From the NCBI GenBank assembly GCA_944323265.1, contig CALURX010000002.1, positions 22,450 through 86,449 of the forward strand: a DNA stretch of 64,000 nt, in the 5' to 3' direction. Below the pieces are notes generated by a model. That model saw only the letters and a program-made list of their open reading frames with translations, searched no databases and was not told the origin of the DNA. Shown one piece after another: positions 25,782 through 33,672 of this stretch; within the stretch, counting starts at the first letter, position 1; every line of letters starts with the position of its first letter. The DNA is from Candidatus Gastranaerophilales bacterium. GTDB taxonomy: Bacteria; Cyanobacteriota; Vampirovibrionia; Gastranaerophilales; Gastranaerophilaceae. The position numbers and the translations under genes were made by a program.

Positions 25782-27737
25782 ATGACAACAAATTCAACCA
25801 TTCAGACCTGCATGACAAATGCAGGTCTATCTATATTAACGCAAGCACAACTTGGAGCAACAATCGAATTTACAAAAGTCAAAATTGGCGATGGACAATT
25901 AAACAATATTGATCCTGAAACTTTAACAAATTTAGTTAATCCGCTTCAAGAACTTGAAATCTATCAAAAAGAAACTTTAAGTGATACGAGTGTTTCAATA
26001 ACAGCATTGATAACGCAAGCAGAAACCGGATTTACATTCCGTGAGATTGGTTTGTATGCGATAGATCCGCAAAGTGAGCAAGAAGTTTTATACGCATATG
26101 GCAATAAAGGCGATAGTGCAACATATATTCCTCCAAATACAAGCAGCGTATCCGTTGAAGAGGAAGCGTCTATTGTCGTGCAAGTTGCTAATGCAGAAAA
26201 TGTCGTTATCCAGATATCGCAGGAAACGTCATCAAAAGGATGCGGAATTCCGCCTTCTATTTGTACAAACCTTAATATTACAGAAGATGGCAATTCCAGA
26301 AAATTAACCTGGAACGATCCGAAAAATACTGTAATTGATATGTTTACATTGTGTACTTGGAAAGGCACGATGATAAGAAAGAAATTTGGCAGCTATCCTC
26401 AGAATGAAACTGACGGGATATTCGTAACGGATAGCACTGTATGGGGGCAATATTCTCAAACTCCTTATGTCGATTCAGATGGCGCCGGATATTATTACAA
26501 AGCCTTTCCGTATTCAACACATGATGTATATTGCAGAAATGCTCAAAATGAATTTGGCACTAAAATCTATGAATTTACAATAGATGATAATGACAGCAAT
26601 CCGTTTACAGCTGTGCAATATGTCGGTGAGAATGCCGATTATACACCTGCATACATGGATTACAACACCGGAAAATTCAATTATGGTTCATGGGAAGGAG
26701 CCTTTTTTATGGGGCTTATGCGCCCTTGTATGCTCAAATATGATGGTACTGTTGATTATTATTTGGATGAAAATGACCTTGGGCTTAAAGCAGATGGTGT
26801 AACACCTTCCGATAATAAAAATACCTCTTATGGAGGTAACGCAATGCTGCAAGTTGGGCAGATTTGGATAAAAGAAGAAAACGTCAACGGCCGAAAACAT
26901 ATTTGTATTGCCAATAAAAAAGTAGATGATGATTATGATTGCTGGACACACTTAAAAGCAGACGGTACTTATAAAGAATATTGTTATAGAGCATTATATA
27001 ACGGTTCTTTGATAGACAATAAAATTCGGTCATTATCCGGTCAAGAATGTTGTCGAAACGTTGCAGGCAATTTGCAGTTGCAATATGCAAAAGCAAATGG
27101 AACCGGCTGGAGGGCAGATGTTTATAACTTCAGAAGATTGATAAACTATCTCTTAATTTTGATGAGCCGTTCTCTTGATATGCAAACAGCATTCGGAACT
27201 GGTCGTTATACAGGTTATGTTAGCACCTCAAATACTGGACAAATTATTACAACCGGAACAAATGATAAGAAAGGACGTTTTTATGGTGATGATAGCAACG
27301 GCAGAGTTACAGTCTTTTGGATGGAAGATTGGTGGGGTGAAATTTGGAAATTCACAGAAGGAATTATACAAAAGAATGGAAAACTTTTGTATAAAATGTG
27401 TGAGGGCACTCAAGATGGTTCAACCGTGTCCGATTATAATTCAGACGGCACCGGTTATATTGATTCAGGAGTAACATTATCTGGAACAATAACAGAGTTG
27501 TATATTAAGAAAATGCAGCTTGTGCCTCATCTCGGCTTAGTTCCTACTGGCGAATCCGGGGGATCCTCCTCCACTTACTATTGTGATGGAATGTGGTCAA
27601 ATAGTACTGTGGTAGGCTTCGCTCGTTTTGGCGGTGATCCGAACAACGGGTTCTTGTGTGGCTGTTTTGCTTTCACGGTGTACACTCCGGTGTCGCATTC
27701 CAATTGGCACTATGGCGTTGCGCTCTCTTACTTATAA
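25782..27737 (+). CDS. Tail fibre with DGR-diversified C-terminus
   Basis: 651 aa from ATG 25782, which follows GAGAGGGAAA; a longer frame from 25731 is unlikely. Residues about 5-140 are the phage tail-collar/gpH-like N-terminus (LTQAQLGATIEFTKVKIGDGQL, FTFREIGLYAID) that attaches to the baseplate. Residues about 250-651 are a C-type-lectin/FGE-like module typical of DGR targets, ending in NWHYGVALS. The last 38 codons lie in the variable repeat, where five codons differ from the template by adenine-only changes. It should be the receptor-binding protein. Confidence 0.9.
   Translation: MTTNSTIQTCMTNAGLSILTQAQLGATIEFTKVKIGDGQLNNIDPETLTNLVNPLQELEIYQKETLSDTSVSITALITQAETGFTFREIGLYAIDPQSEQEVLYAYGNKGDSATYIPPNTSSVSVEEEASIVVQVANAENVVIQISQETSSKGCGIPPSICTNLNITEDGNSRKLTWNDPKNTVIDMFTLCTWKGTMIRKKFGSYPQNETDGIFVTDSTVWGQYSQTPYVDSDGAGYYYKAFPYSTHDVYCRNAQNEFGTKIYEFTIDDNDSNPFTAVQYVGENADYTPAYMDYNTGKFNYGSWEGAFFMGLMRPCMLKYDGTVDYYLDENDLGLKADGVTPSDNKNTSYGGNAMLQVGQIWIKEENVNGRKHICIANKKVDDDYDCWTHLKADGTYKEYCYRALYNGSLIDNKIRSLSGQECCRNVAGNLQLQYAKANGTGWRADVYNFRRLINYLLILMSRSLDMQTAFGTGRYTGYVSTSNTGQIITTGTNDKKGRFYGDDSNGRVTVFWMEDWWGEIWKFTEGIIQKNGKLLYKMCEGTQDGSTVSDYNSDGTGYIDSGVTLSGTITELYIKKMQLVPHLGLVPTGESGGSSSTYYCDGMWSNSTVVGFARFGGDPNNGFLCGCFAFTVYTPVSHSNWHYGVALSYL
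27614..27728 (+). repeat. DGR variable repeat (VR)
   Basis: Ungapped match to the template repeat at 27983-28097. Five differences, all at template A: positions 27636 (A to G), 27681 (A to T), 27685 (A to C), 27708 (A to C), 27726 (A to T). No other base differs. They change Asn to Asp, Tyr, Thr and His, and Thr to Ser. Identity stops just after 27728, in the last codons of the gene. Confidence 0.93.
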
Positions 27738-27758
27738 CCTCTTTGAGGGGGGTGAAAT

Positions 27759-27796
27759 GGGGGGAACCTTCCCCCCTTATTGAGCCGTAAGGCTCA
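27759..27796 (+). other. GC-rich hairpins downstream of VR
   Basis: GGGGGGAA/TTCCCCCC (27759-27776) and TGAGCC-GTAA-GGCTCA (27781-27796) follow the stop codon within 60 bases. Known DGRs need a hairpin/cruciform just downstream of VR for efficient target recognition; these could serve so. The first could equally be the transcription terminator of the tail operon. Confidence 0.5.
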
Positions 27797-27889
27797 TGAA
27801 AATATTTTTTTTAGGGGTGGCATGTAAAAAATGGCGGATTTTTTCTGTTCATGATATATTTTTCATGTCATTTGATTGTGTTGCACATT

Positions 27890-27982
27890 TAAATAAGGAT
27901 AATAAATTGCGGGCTGTACTCCTTTGGGTTTGTCCTAATTGAGTTTAGTGTTGCACACTCGCTTATAAGGGCAATAAATTAC
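27890..27982 (+). repeat. Decayed, internally deleted template-like unit
   Basis: The stretch repeats the frame of the two intact units: a GTTGCAC...AAGGATAATAAATT lead, then a GGGCT...TCC start and a CCTAATTGAG...GTTGCACACTCGC end, resembling the start and end of the template repeats with most of the middle missing. The alignment is by eye and imperfect. Confidence 0.45.
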
Positions 27983-28097
27983 AGGCTTCGCTCGTTTTGG
28001 CGGTAATCCGAACAACGGGTTCTTGTGTGGCTGTTTTGCTTTCACGGTGAACAATCCGGTGTCGCATTCCAATTGGAACTATGGCGTTGCGCTCACT
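27983..28097 (+). repeat. DGR template repeat 1 (TR1)
   Basis: It is the source for the VR in the fibre gene: 115 bases, 19 adenines, of which five are changed in VR and none of the other bases. It is non-coding here because an in-frame TAA stands just before it. Same orientation as the fibre and reverse transcriptase genes. Confidence 0.92.
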
Positions 28098-28117
28098 TGC
28101 TAAGGGTAATATTTTAC

Positions 28118-28232
28118 AGGCTTCGCTCGTTTTGGCTCGAATCCGAATGACGGCTTTTTGGTCGGTCCGTTTTCGTTCAATGTGAACAGGGCGGTTTCTC
28201 ACTCGAATTGGAACTATGGCGTTGCGCTTACT
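28118..28232 (+). repeat. DGR template repeat 2 (TR2), different sequence
   Basis: Same length as TR1 and aligning without gaps, sharing the first 20 bases (AGGCTTCGCTCGTTTTGGC) and the last segment (AATTGGAACTATGGCGTTGC), but differing at many non-adenine positions in between. In the VR frame it would read ...SNPNDGFLVGPFSF...NWNYGVALT. It is not the template of the VR seen here. Confidence 0.85.
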
Positions 28233-28353
28233 TGCTAATTTTATAAATACTTACAATGTAAATTATTGTCCTCGCCCCTTGGCGAAAATCAGCCGAAAAA
28301 GAGGCATGGATTAGTAGCAGAGTTGAAAGTCCGTGAGGCATTAGTAAGAGATA
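28233..28353 (+). ncRNA. DGR template RNA spacer region
   Basis: About 120 bases between TR2 and the reverse transcriptase start, containing CCTTGGCGAAAATCAGCCGAAAAAG, able to fold partly. In the Bordetella phage DGR the equivalent spacer is needed for self-primed cDNA synthesis. Assigned by position; no known RNA family seen. Confidence 0.45.
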
Positions 28354-29508
28354 ATGAAAAGTTATAACCACCTCTTTGAAAAAGCTATAAGTGATGAAAT
28401 AATGAATGCAGCATTAACATGTGCTGCGGAAGGAAAATATAAACGTCCGGAAGTTCAATATATCCTTAAAAACAGAATCAAATACAGGAAAGAGCTCCGA
28501 CAAAGATTAATTGACGGGGCTCTCGTTCCCTTAGTTCATAATGCCACGATAAGAAAAGACGGTTATAGAAATAAAAAAAGAATAATTGTAAAGCCTTATT
28601 TTAATAGAGATGAACCGGAACAATGGATTCACCATATTGTTATACAAACAATCAAAGATATATTACTAAAAGGAATGTATGATTATTCATGCGGTTCAAT
28701 TCCCGGACGTGGGATACATTATGGCAAAAGGTATCTTGAAAAGTTTATCCGGAATAATCCTAAAGAATTGAAGTATGTTCTTAAAATAGACATTCATCAC
28801 TTTTATGAAAGTGTAAATATTGAGATTTTAAAAGAACGTTTCAGAAAAATAATTCACGATGAAAGAATGTTGGATTTAATTTTTTATATCCTTGATTCTA
28901 ATGAGTATATTTTAGAGGGAAAACATTATAAAAAAGGTTTGGTGATTGGATTTTACCCTTCGCAGTGGTTTGCAAATTTTTATCTGCAGCAATTTGATCA
29001 TTATGTAAAGGAAGTATTAAAAATAAAATGTTATGTAAGGTACATGGATGATATTGTTATCTTCGGAAAAAATAAAAGGGAATTGCATCGACAGTTAGAG
29101 GTAATAAAAGAGAAATTAGCCGAATTAGATCTTGAACTAAAAAGCAACTATCAAATTTTTAAATTTGATTATGTTGATAAGAATGGCAAAAGACATGGGC
29201 GTTTTATTGACTTTATGGGGTTTAAATTCTATAGAGATAAAACGACTATAAGAAAAGGGGTATTTTCAAGGGCTGTTAGAACAGCACGCAAGATAAGCAG
29301 GAAAGACAAGCCTACCTGGTATGATGCTGCAAGAATTTTTAGTTATGTCGGTTGGTTTAAGCATACTGACACATATAAAGCATTTCAGAAATACGTTGTG
29401 GCCAATGTTAATTTTAAAGTGCTGCGAAAAGTAATGAGTAATTATTCAAAAAGGAGGGCCAATGGCAGAAAATTGGAGAAGGGTCGAGAGCCTTGTAAAA
29501 CCGGTTGA
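28354..29508 (+). CDS. DGR reverse transcriptase
   Basis: 384 aa. Motif A holds Asp146 (VLKIDIHHFYESV), motif 4 reads V-I198-G-F-Y-P-S203-Q204, the IGxxxSQ pattern of DGR enzymes, and the catalytic box is Y230-M-D-D233. Copies the template RNA with random insertion at adenines to diversify the fibre. It lies right after the templates; its end overlaps the next gene by 47 bases. No separate thumb or maturase domain. Confidence 0.93.
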   Translation: MKSYNHLFEKAISDEIMNAALTCAAEGKYKRPEVQYILKNRIKYRKELRQRLIDGALVPLVHNATIRKDGYRNKKRIIVKPYFNRDEPEQWIHHIVIQTIKDILLKGMYDYSCGSIPGRGIHYGKRYLEKFIRNNPKELKYVLKIDIHHFYESVNIEILKERFRKIIHDERMLDLIFYILDSNEYILEGKHYKKGLVIGFYPSQWFANFYLQQFDHYVKEVLKIKCYVRYMDDIVIFGKNKRELHRQLEVIKEKLAELDLELKSNYQIFKFDYVDKNGKRHGRFIDFMGFKFYRDKTTIRKGVFSRAVRTARKISRKDKPTWYDAARIFSYVGWFKHTDTYKAFQKYVVANVNFKVLRKVMSNYSKRRANGRKLEKGREPCKTG

Positions 29509-30025
29509 GGTTGATAAAAATAGTACTGCATCCGGTGTTTATGTGCGAAAAAATATTGAGAAAATAACGACACAGACTGAAACAGAGGAGGAAATTGAAA
29601 AATATTCATACTTAGAATGTTTGATGACACCAGAAGAATATCAGTCATATGAATTGAGTAACAACATTGTAAATACAGTTTTGGATAAAGATATATCCCC
29701 TGAAGGTCAAAAATATGAATCAGATTTAGATGAGCCCGTTCTATATACGAACGGGCTTTATTATAAGCCGAGTTACATAAATGACTATAAAAAGGTAATG
29801 GATGATGTTAAAACAGCCCTTGATATTTTGGAAAAGTGCGGAGGTGAAACTACTCAAATAATAGGAATGAAAGTTACGGTTTATGATGCGACCGGGCTCC
29901 CTGCAAATGCAAGACAAATGTCCATTGCTGAAATTATCCAACTTTATTTTTTCCTATATTTGAAAAAAGAAGAATTGTATAACACTTATAAAGCAAGTAA
30001 AGCAGGAGAAACGGAGGAAGAATGA
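29462..30025 (+). CDS. Hypothetical phage protein coupled to the DGR reverse transcriptase
   Basis: AAAAGGAGG and an ATG inside the reverse transcriptase gene. 187 aa: mixed N-terminus, then GLYYKPSYINDYKKVMDDVKTAL, QIIGMKVTVYDATGLPANAR and an IAEIIQLYFFLYLKKEELY helix. It is not the small basic Avd bundle. Similar proteins follow tail fibres in other prophages, so it may be a fibre chaperone; that is inference. Confidence 0.6.
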   Translation: MAENWRRVESLVKPVEVDKNSTASGVYVRKNIEKITTQTETEEEIEKYSYLECLMTPEEYQSYELSNNIVNTVLDKDISPEGQKYESDLDEPVLYTNGLYYKPSYINDYKKVMDDVKTALDILEKCGGETTQIIGMKVTVYDATGLPANARQMSIAEIIQLYFFLYLKKEELYNTYKASKAGETEEE

Positions 30026-30270
30026 GAAAATTAACTATTTTATTAGCAATTTTAACGTGTATCAATGGCGCAGTTTTTGCCAGCGAAAATACTGTAGCAA
30101 TGCCGGAACAAAATTTTGATGATAATAGGGCTGTTGTTTCCATACAAAAGCAGCCATCAACTGAAAATATGCAAAAACAGGGGGTTAAAAATAACTGGTT
30201 CTGCATAGTGGTACAGGTGAACGGGAAAATTGACGGCATAAAAAATAATGCTGAAGAACCTGCAAAATAA
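30022..30270 (+). CDS. Exported small protein, 82 aa
   Basis: ATGA overlap. Residues 1-20 are a classic signal peptide (MRKLTILLAILTCINGAVFA) with an AFA-type cleavage site. The mature part is polar, with no motif. Possibly a periplasmic lysis or superinfection protein; function not shown. Confidence 0.55.
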   Translation: MRKLTILLAILTCINGAVFASENTVAMPEQNFDDNRAVVSIQKQPSTENMQKQGVKNNWFCIVVQVNGKIDGIKNNAEEPAK

Positions 30271-30281
30271 AAGGAGGAACA

Positions 30282-30461
30282 ATGTTCAATTTTATCAAAA
30301 AAAGAATTTTAAAAAGTATTATAAATGACGTGGTTAAAAGCATTCCGAATTTAAAGGCAAAAGCACGTCTATATATAGAGGAACACAAAGATGAAATTAT
30401 TGAAAAGGTTAAAGAAACTATTAAAGACACCATTCTTAAAATTATCAAAGAAAAATTTTAG
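30282..30461 (+). CDS. Amphipathic helical protein, 59 aa
   Basis: AAGGAGG at 30271 and ATG 30282. The product is entirely Lys/Ile/Glu-rich helix with no Cys or membrane segment, acting plausibly as a small phage structural or regulatory peptide. No family recognised. Confidence 0.55.
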   Translation: MFNFIKKRILKSIINDVVKSIPNLKAKARLYIEEHKDEIIEKVKETIKDTILKIIKEKF

Positions 30462-30520
30462 TGGGTGGGTTCTTCCAACAAAAAATGGGTTTCGATTTAA
30501 CATAACGTGGAGATTTTGAT

Positions 30521-31078
30521 ATGGTACAAGTGCATTTTAATACTGCATTTGCCGGCATGAAACCGGAAGTTTTGAGAACTTGGTTAGATTTTGATAGGGC
30601 GCAGCTTATTGGCAGCGCCATTTTTACGCAAAATGATTCCTTAACCTCAAAAATTGTAAGATGGGCGGAAAGCTGGAGATGCGATGAAGGCGGTTTTATT
30701 CCTTCACACACAGGTTCTATAATTGAATATAAAAACGATTTGTATATTTTTGATATGAAACCCATGAGGGCATCTGTTCAACCTTTATATGATTATCTAT
30801 TGAATACAGATGATAAATATGCGATTGTTCTAAGAAATTTCAACCTTGATACAAAAATGTTTTCTTTAAATGTAGCAGAGCATATTGGAGAGTTTTATCC
30901 GTTTTTATCAGCAATAAGAAGTGTTTTAACCAAAAGACAAACTAAATGGGTAAGACATTGCTCAGAATTGCATCTTCGTGAGCTACAAAAACAGGGATTA
31001 TTCACTGACTTAAACCCAGAAATAACTCCAGATGAATTGTATCATGCACTAACTGAATCCTGCGAGGTGAAAAAATGA
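30521..31078 (+). CDS. Permuted papain-like (YiiX/NlpC-P60-type) protein
   Basis: 185 aa. FIPSHTGSIIEYKNDLYIFDM supplies the His and the strand after it, and WVRHCSELHLRELQKQGLF supplies the Cys and Glu, the reverse order seen in the circularly permuted YiiX/YebB branch. These act as peptidases, amidases or acyltransferases on peptidoglycan or membranes. Position before the amidase suggests a lysis or moron role. Confidence 0.62.
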   Translation: MVQVHFNTAFAGMKPEVLRTWLDFDRAQLIGSAIFTQNDSLTSKIVRWAESWRCDEGGFIPSHTGSIIEYKNDLYIFDMKPMRASVQPLYDYLLNTDDKYAIVLRNFNLDTKMFSLNVAEHIGEFYPFLSAIRSVLTKRQTKWVRHCSELHLRELQKQGLFTDLNPEITPDELYHALTESCEVKK

Positions 31079-31515
31079 CAACAGAACAATCAAAAGAATG
31101 TTTTGAGCAGCATAAAGTATTAAAAATATCATTTGAATCATCATTTAAAGAATTAAAAAAAGATTTTGATAATCTCAAAAAAGAAATAAAAACAATAATA
31201 AGGAACTGTATAACTATGCATTGCTTCTTTTTCGGAGGACCAAATCAAGAGGCCGAACATATTTCCTTTGTCGATAAGGTTAATATCATGTATGAAAATC
31301 AGAAAAATAGCAGAACCTTATTGTTAACTTTTTTAAGCGTTTTCGGCGTGCTGTTCATCAGTTCATTAATAGGTGTAGGAGTTCAAATACACACTATAAA
31401 TAGGACATCAGAAGATTTAGTTGCAGTTGTTAAAAATTTAAAAGAAATACAAGAACAACAAAACAACATGCAAGTTGAAATAGCAAAATTGAAAATTAAA
31501 ATTGGCGAAAAATAG
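31075..31515 (+). CDS. Single-TM protein, possible holin/spanin-like
   Basis: ATGA overlap with the previous gene. Residues about 82-105 (LLLTFLSVFGVLFISSLIGVGVQI) form one membrane helix between two coiled-coil-like regions. Its place just before the amidase fits a lysis-cassette membrane protein, but no holin family is recognisable. Confidence 0.5.
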   Translation: MTTEQSKECFEQHKVLKISFESSFKELKKDFDNLKKEIKTIIRNCITMHCFFFGGPNQEAEHISFVDKVNIMYENQKNSRTLLLTFLSVFGVLFISSLIGVGVQIHTINRTSEDLVAVVKNLKEIQEQQNNMQVEIAKLKIKIGEK

Positions 31516-31536
31516 GATAAATGAATGGAGGTGCAA

Positions 31537-32061
31537 ATGAAGATTTTTATAAATCCGGGGCACGGGGGCAGTGATCCGGGCGCAGTTTCTAAAAATGGAT
31601 TAAAGGAAGCCGAAGTATGTGCAAAAGTCTGTGATATTTTGGCCAACAGATTAAAATTAAACGGATATTCATATCAATTATATCAACAAAAACACAGCCT
31701 TTTTGAAGTTTCAAGAGAAGAAAATGAAAGCAATTCAACATTGTTTATATCAGTTCATTGCAATTCTGCTGTAAATCCAAAGGCCGAAGGAACGGAAACC
31801 TGGTATTATAAATATTCAATTCCAGGTGGTAATGCAGCACAAATTATGCAAAAGGAATTGGTTAAAAACTTAGGTTTAAAAAATAGAGGTATAAAATCAA
31901 GCGAGGATCTGCACGTGCTAAAAAGAACGAAAGCCACGGCAATACTTATTGAGTTGGCTTTTATATCGAATTCAAAAGAGGAGATTTTGTTGAGAGAGCA
32001 ACCTGAACTATTTGCAAATGCAATATGGGAAGGAATTAAAAAAATCAAAGAAAGCATATAG
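31537..32061 (+). CDS. N-acetylmuramoyl-L-alanine amidase (endolysin)
   Basis: 174 aa from ATG 31537, directly after GGAGG; the frame also opens at 31525. Amidase_3 zinc residues are visible: His in NPGHGG, Glu in KEAEV, His in SVHCNS, and catalytic Glu in LIELAFISN. It cleaves the stem peptide from MurNAc for host lysis. Single domain with no cell-wall anchor. A terminator follows. Confidence 0.9.
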   Translation: MKIFINPGHGGSDPGAVSKNGLKEAEVCAKVCDILANRLKLNGYSYQLYQQKHSLFEVSREENESNSTLFISVHCNSAVNPKAEGTETWYYKYSIPGGNAAQIMQKELVKNLGLKNRGIKSSEDLHVLKRTKATAILIELAFISNSKEEILLREQPELFANAIWEGIKKIKESI

Positions 32062-32102
32062 TCTTATTATACATTGTTTTCTTTGTTCATATCGGACATT
32101 CT

Positions 32103-32132
32103 GGAGGGTAAATTTTTACCCTCCATTTTTTT
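32103..32132 (+). terminator. Terminator after the amidase
   Basis: Perfect 10-bp stem GGAGGGTAAA/TTTACCCTCC with a 2-base loop and a T-run; ends the phage late transcript. Confidence 0.88.
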
Positions 32133-32141
32133 TGTGCTTTT

Positions 32142-32375
32142 TTAGATTCTTTCAATATACCAAGCAGAGATGCCAAAGTTGTTAAAGTTCCATTGAAATT
32201 GAAAATAAAAGTTATATTCCATAGAATTATCATCTTTGAAATTGTACGAATATTTGTTTAACTGTGTTTTTCTGTAACTTTCAAAAGCATCTTGTATAGC
32301 ATTTGCAAATTCTTTTCTAAAATCTGCATATGAAATTTCTCTTTTTTGTCTTGTATTTCGATTAACTATAATCAT
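32142..32375 (-). CDS. Hypothetical protein, 77 aa
   Basis: GGAGG lies 9 bases before its ATG. A basic start (NRNTRQKREISYADFRKEF) and an aromatic C-terminus (FYFQFQWNFNNFGISAWY). It is transcribed against the phage operon. No family known to me. Confidence 0.55.
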   Translation of the reverse strand: MIIVNRNTRQKREISYADFRKEFANAIQDAFESYRKTQLNKYSYNFKDDNSMEYNFYFQFQWNFNNFGISAWYIERI

Positions 32376-32739
32376 TTAAACCTCCAGTAGTAGTTTTATA
32401 TTTTTTAGTCTAAATTTTAATATTTTTCTTTCAAGCATAATATTCTGTTATGCAACGAGTTTAAGATTGAAGGCCATATAAAAAACTCTGTTCTTTCTAT
32501 CAATATATATTTTATGCTTCTTTATGTGTTCGAGAAGTGATGAATACCGTCCACCATTACTAACAAAGACCGATTTCAAAATCGGTCTTTTTGTTTGTTT
32601 TTGATAAGTTTTTAGCTTTAAAAACCACCTGACAAATTATGTTTTAAAAGATTTATGCCTATTTATTAGATTAATTTTTTGCTTTTATTTTATTTTTATT
32701 ATTTTGTTTATGTTATTCTAAAGAAAAAGGAGTTTAAGA
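32376..32739. other. 364-base intergenic region between prophage and defence genes
   Basis: Very AT-rich. The only structure I see is the terminator at 32565-32594; the ribosome site AAAGGAG before 32740 is clear. No gene longer than about 20 codons is convincing. Confidence 0.5.
32565..32594 (+). terminator. Terminator-like hairpin upstream of Mrr gene
   Basis: Perfect 12-bp stem AAAGACCGATTT/AAATCGGTCTTT with a two-base loop, followed by TTGTTTG. Works in both directions in principle. Confidence 0.85.
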
Positions 32740-33633
32740 ATGGCTATACCTGATTTTCAAACTTTAATGTTACCACTACTAGAGTTACTAAAAGACAGGA
32801 CTGTAATAAAATTATCAGAAATGGTTGACATCATGTCAGATAAATATAATTTGACCAAAGAAGAAAGAAATGAGTGGTTACCAAGCAAAGTCCAAAAAAC
32901 TATGTATAACAGAGTTGCATGGGCCAAGCAATATTTAAAAAATTCCGATTTAATAGAATCTCCCGAAAAAGGCTCATTTAAAATTACTCAAAAAGGTTTA
33001 GATATTTTAAAAGAACATCCAAATAGAATTGATTTACGTTTTTTAAAAAATTTAGACAAAGGTTTTTCTAATAAGGAAGTTGAAAATACTGAGTTGCATA
33101 TTGAAGAAAATAAAACTCCAGAAGAATTAATTGAAAGTGCTCAAAGTCTTTATTTCGAAAGTTTACAAAAAGAATTATTATCAAAATTGAAATTGGTTGA
33201 CCCTGTAAGGTTTGAGCGTATTGTTATTGACTTAATGGAGAAAATGAATTACGGTATAGGCTCAATGACTCAATTAAGTCATGATGGTGGAATAGATGGT
33301 ATAATCGATGAAGACGAATTAGGATTAGAAAAAATTTATTTACAAGCAAAAAGATACACAGATAACAAAGTTAACGAAAGAGAAATGCAAAACTTTGTTG
33401 GTGCGCTTGGTTGTAAGCCAGCTAAAAAAGGGGTTTTTATAACAACAAGCTATTTTTCTGAAAAAGCGGAAGCTGCTGCAAAAGCATCATCACTAGGTGG
33501 TAAAGTAATAAAATTAATTAACGGTGAAGAATTAACTAAATTAATGATTAAACATTGTGTGGGTATTCAAGTCAAAAAATTAATTGAAATTAAAAAGTTA
33601 GATGAAGACTATTTTAATGACGAAGAAATATAA
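32740..33633 (+). CDS. Mrr-family type IV restriction endonuclease
   Basis: 297 aa. N-terminal winged helix about 1-100 (KLSEMVDIMSDKYNLTKEE, RVAWAKQYLKNSDLIE) as in Mrr_N. C-terminal Mrr_cat about 155-285: FERIVIDLMEKMNYG, then catalytic D-G-G-I-D-G and Q-A-K (YLQAKRY), followed by GCKPAKKGVFITTSYFS. Cuts modified foreign DNA. First gene of the island; GGAG before the start. Confidence 0.88.
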   Translation: MAIPDFQTLMLPLLELLKDRTVIKLSEMVDIMSDKYNLTKEERNEWLPSKVQKTMYNRVAWAKQYLKNSDLIESPEKGSFKITQKGLDILKEHPNRIDLRFLKNLDKGFSNKEVENTELHIEENKTPEELIESAQSLYFESLQKELLSKLKLVDPVRFERIVIDLMEKMNYGIGSMTQLSHDGGIDGIIDEDELGLEKIYLQAKRYTDNKVNEREMQNFVGALGCKPAKKGVFITTSYFSEKAEAAAKASSLGGKVIKLINGEELTKLMIKHCVGIQVKKLIEIKKLDEDYFNDEEI

Positions 33634-33672
33634 TTTGAGATAAATAATTAGTATTATGTATTATTTAGATAT

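Noticed and set aside
27963..28202. Open frame on the minus strand across TR1 and TR2
   Set aside because: It merely mirrors the repeats; no ribosome site, and the stop-free frame follows from their shared sequence.
28118..28232. TR2 as a second variable repeat
   Set aside because: It has no coding gene upstream (in-frame stops) and keeps the Asn codons (AAT, AAC) expected of a template.
29462..30025. Avd accessory protein of the DGR
   Set aside because: Too long, not basic, and no four-helix bundle pattern; called hypothetical.
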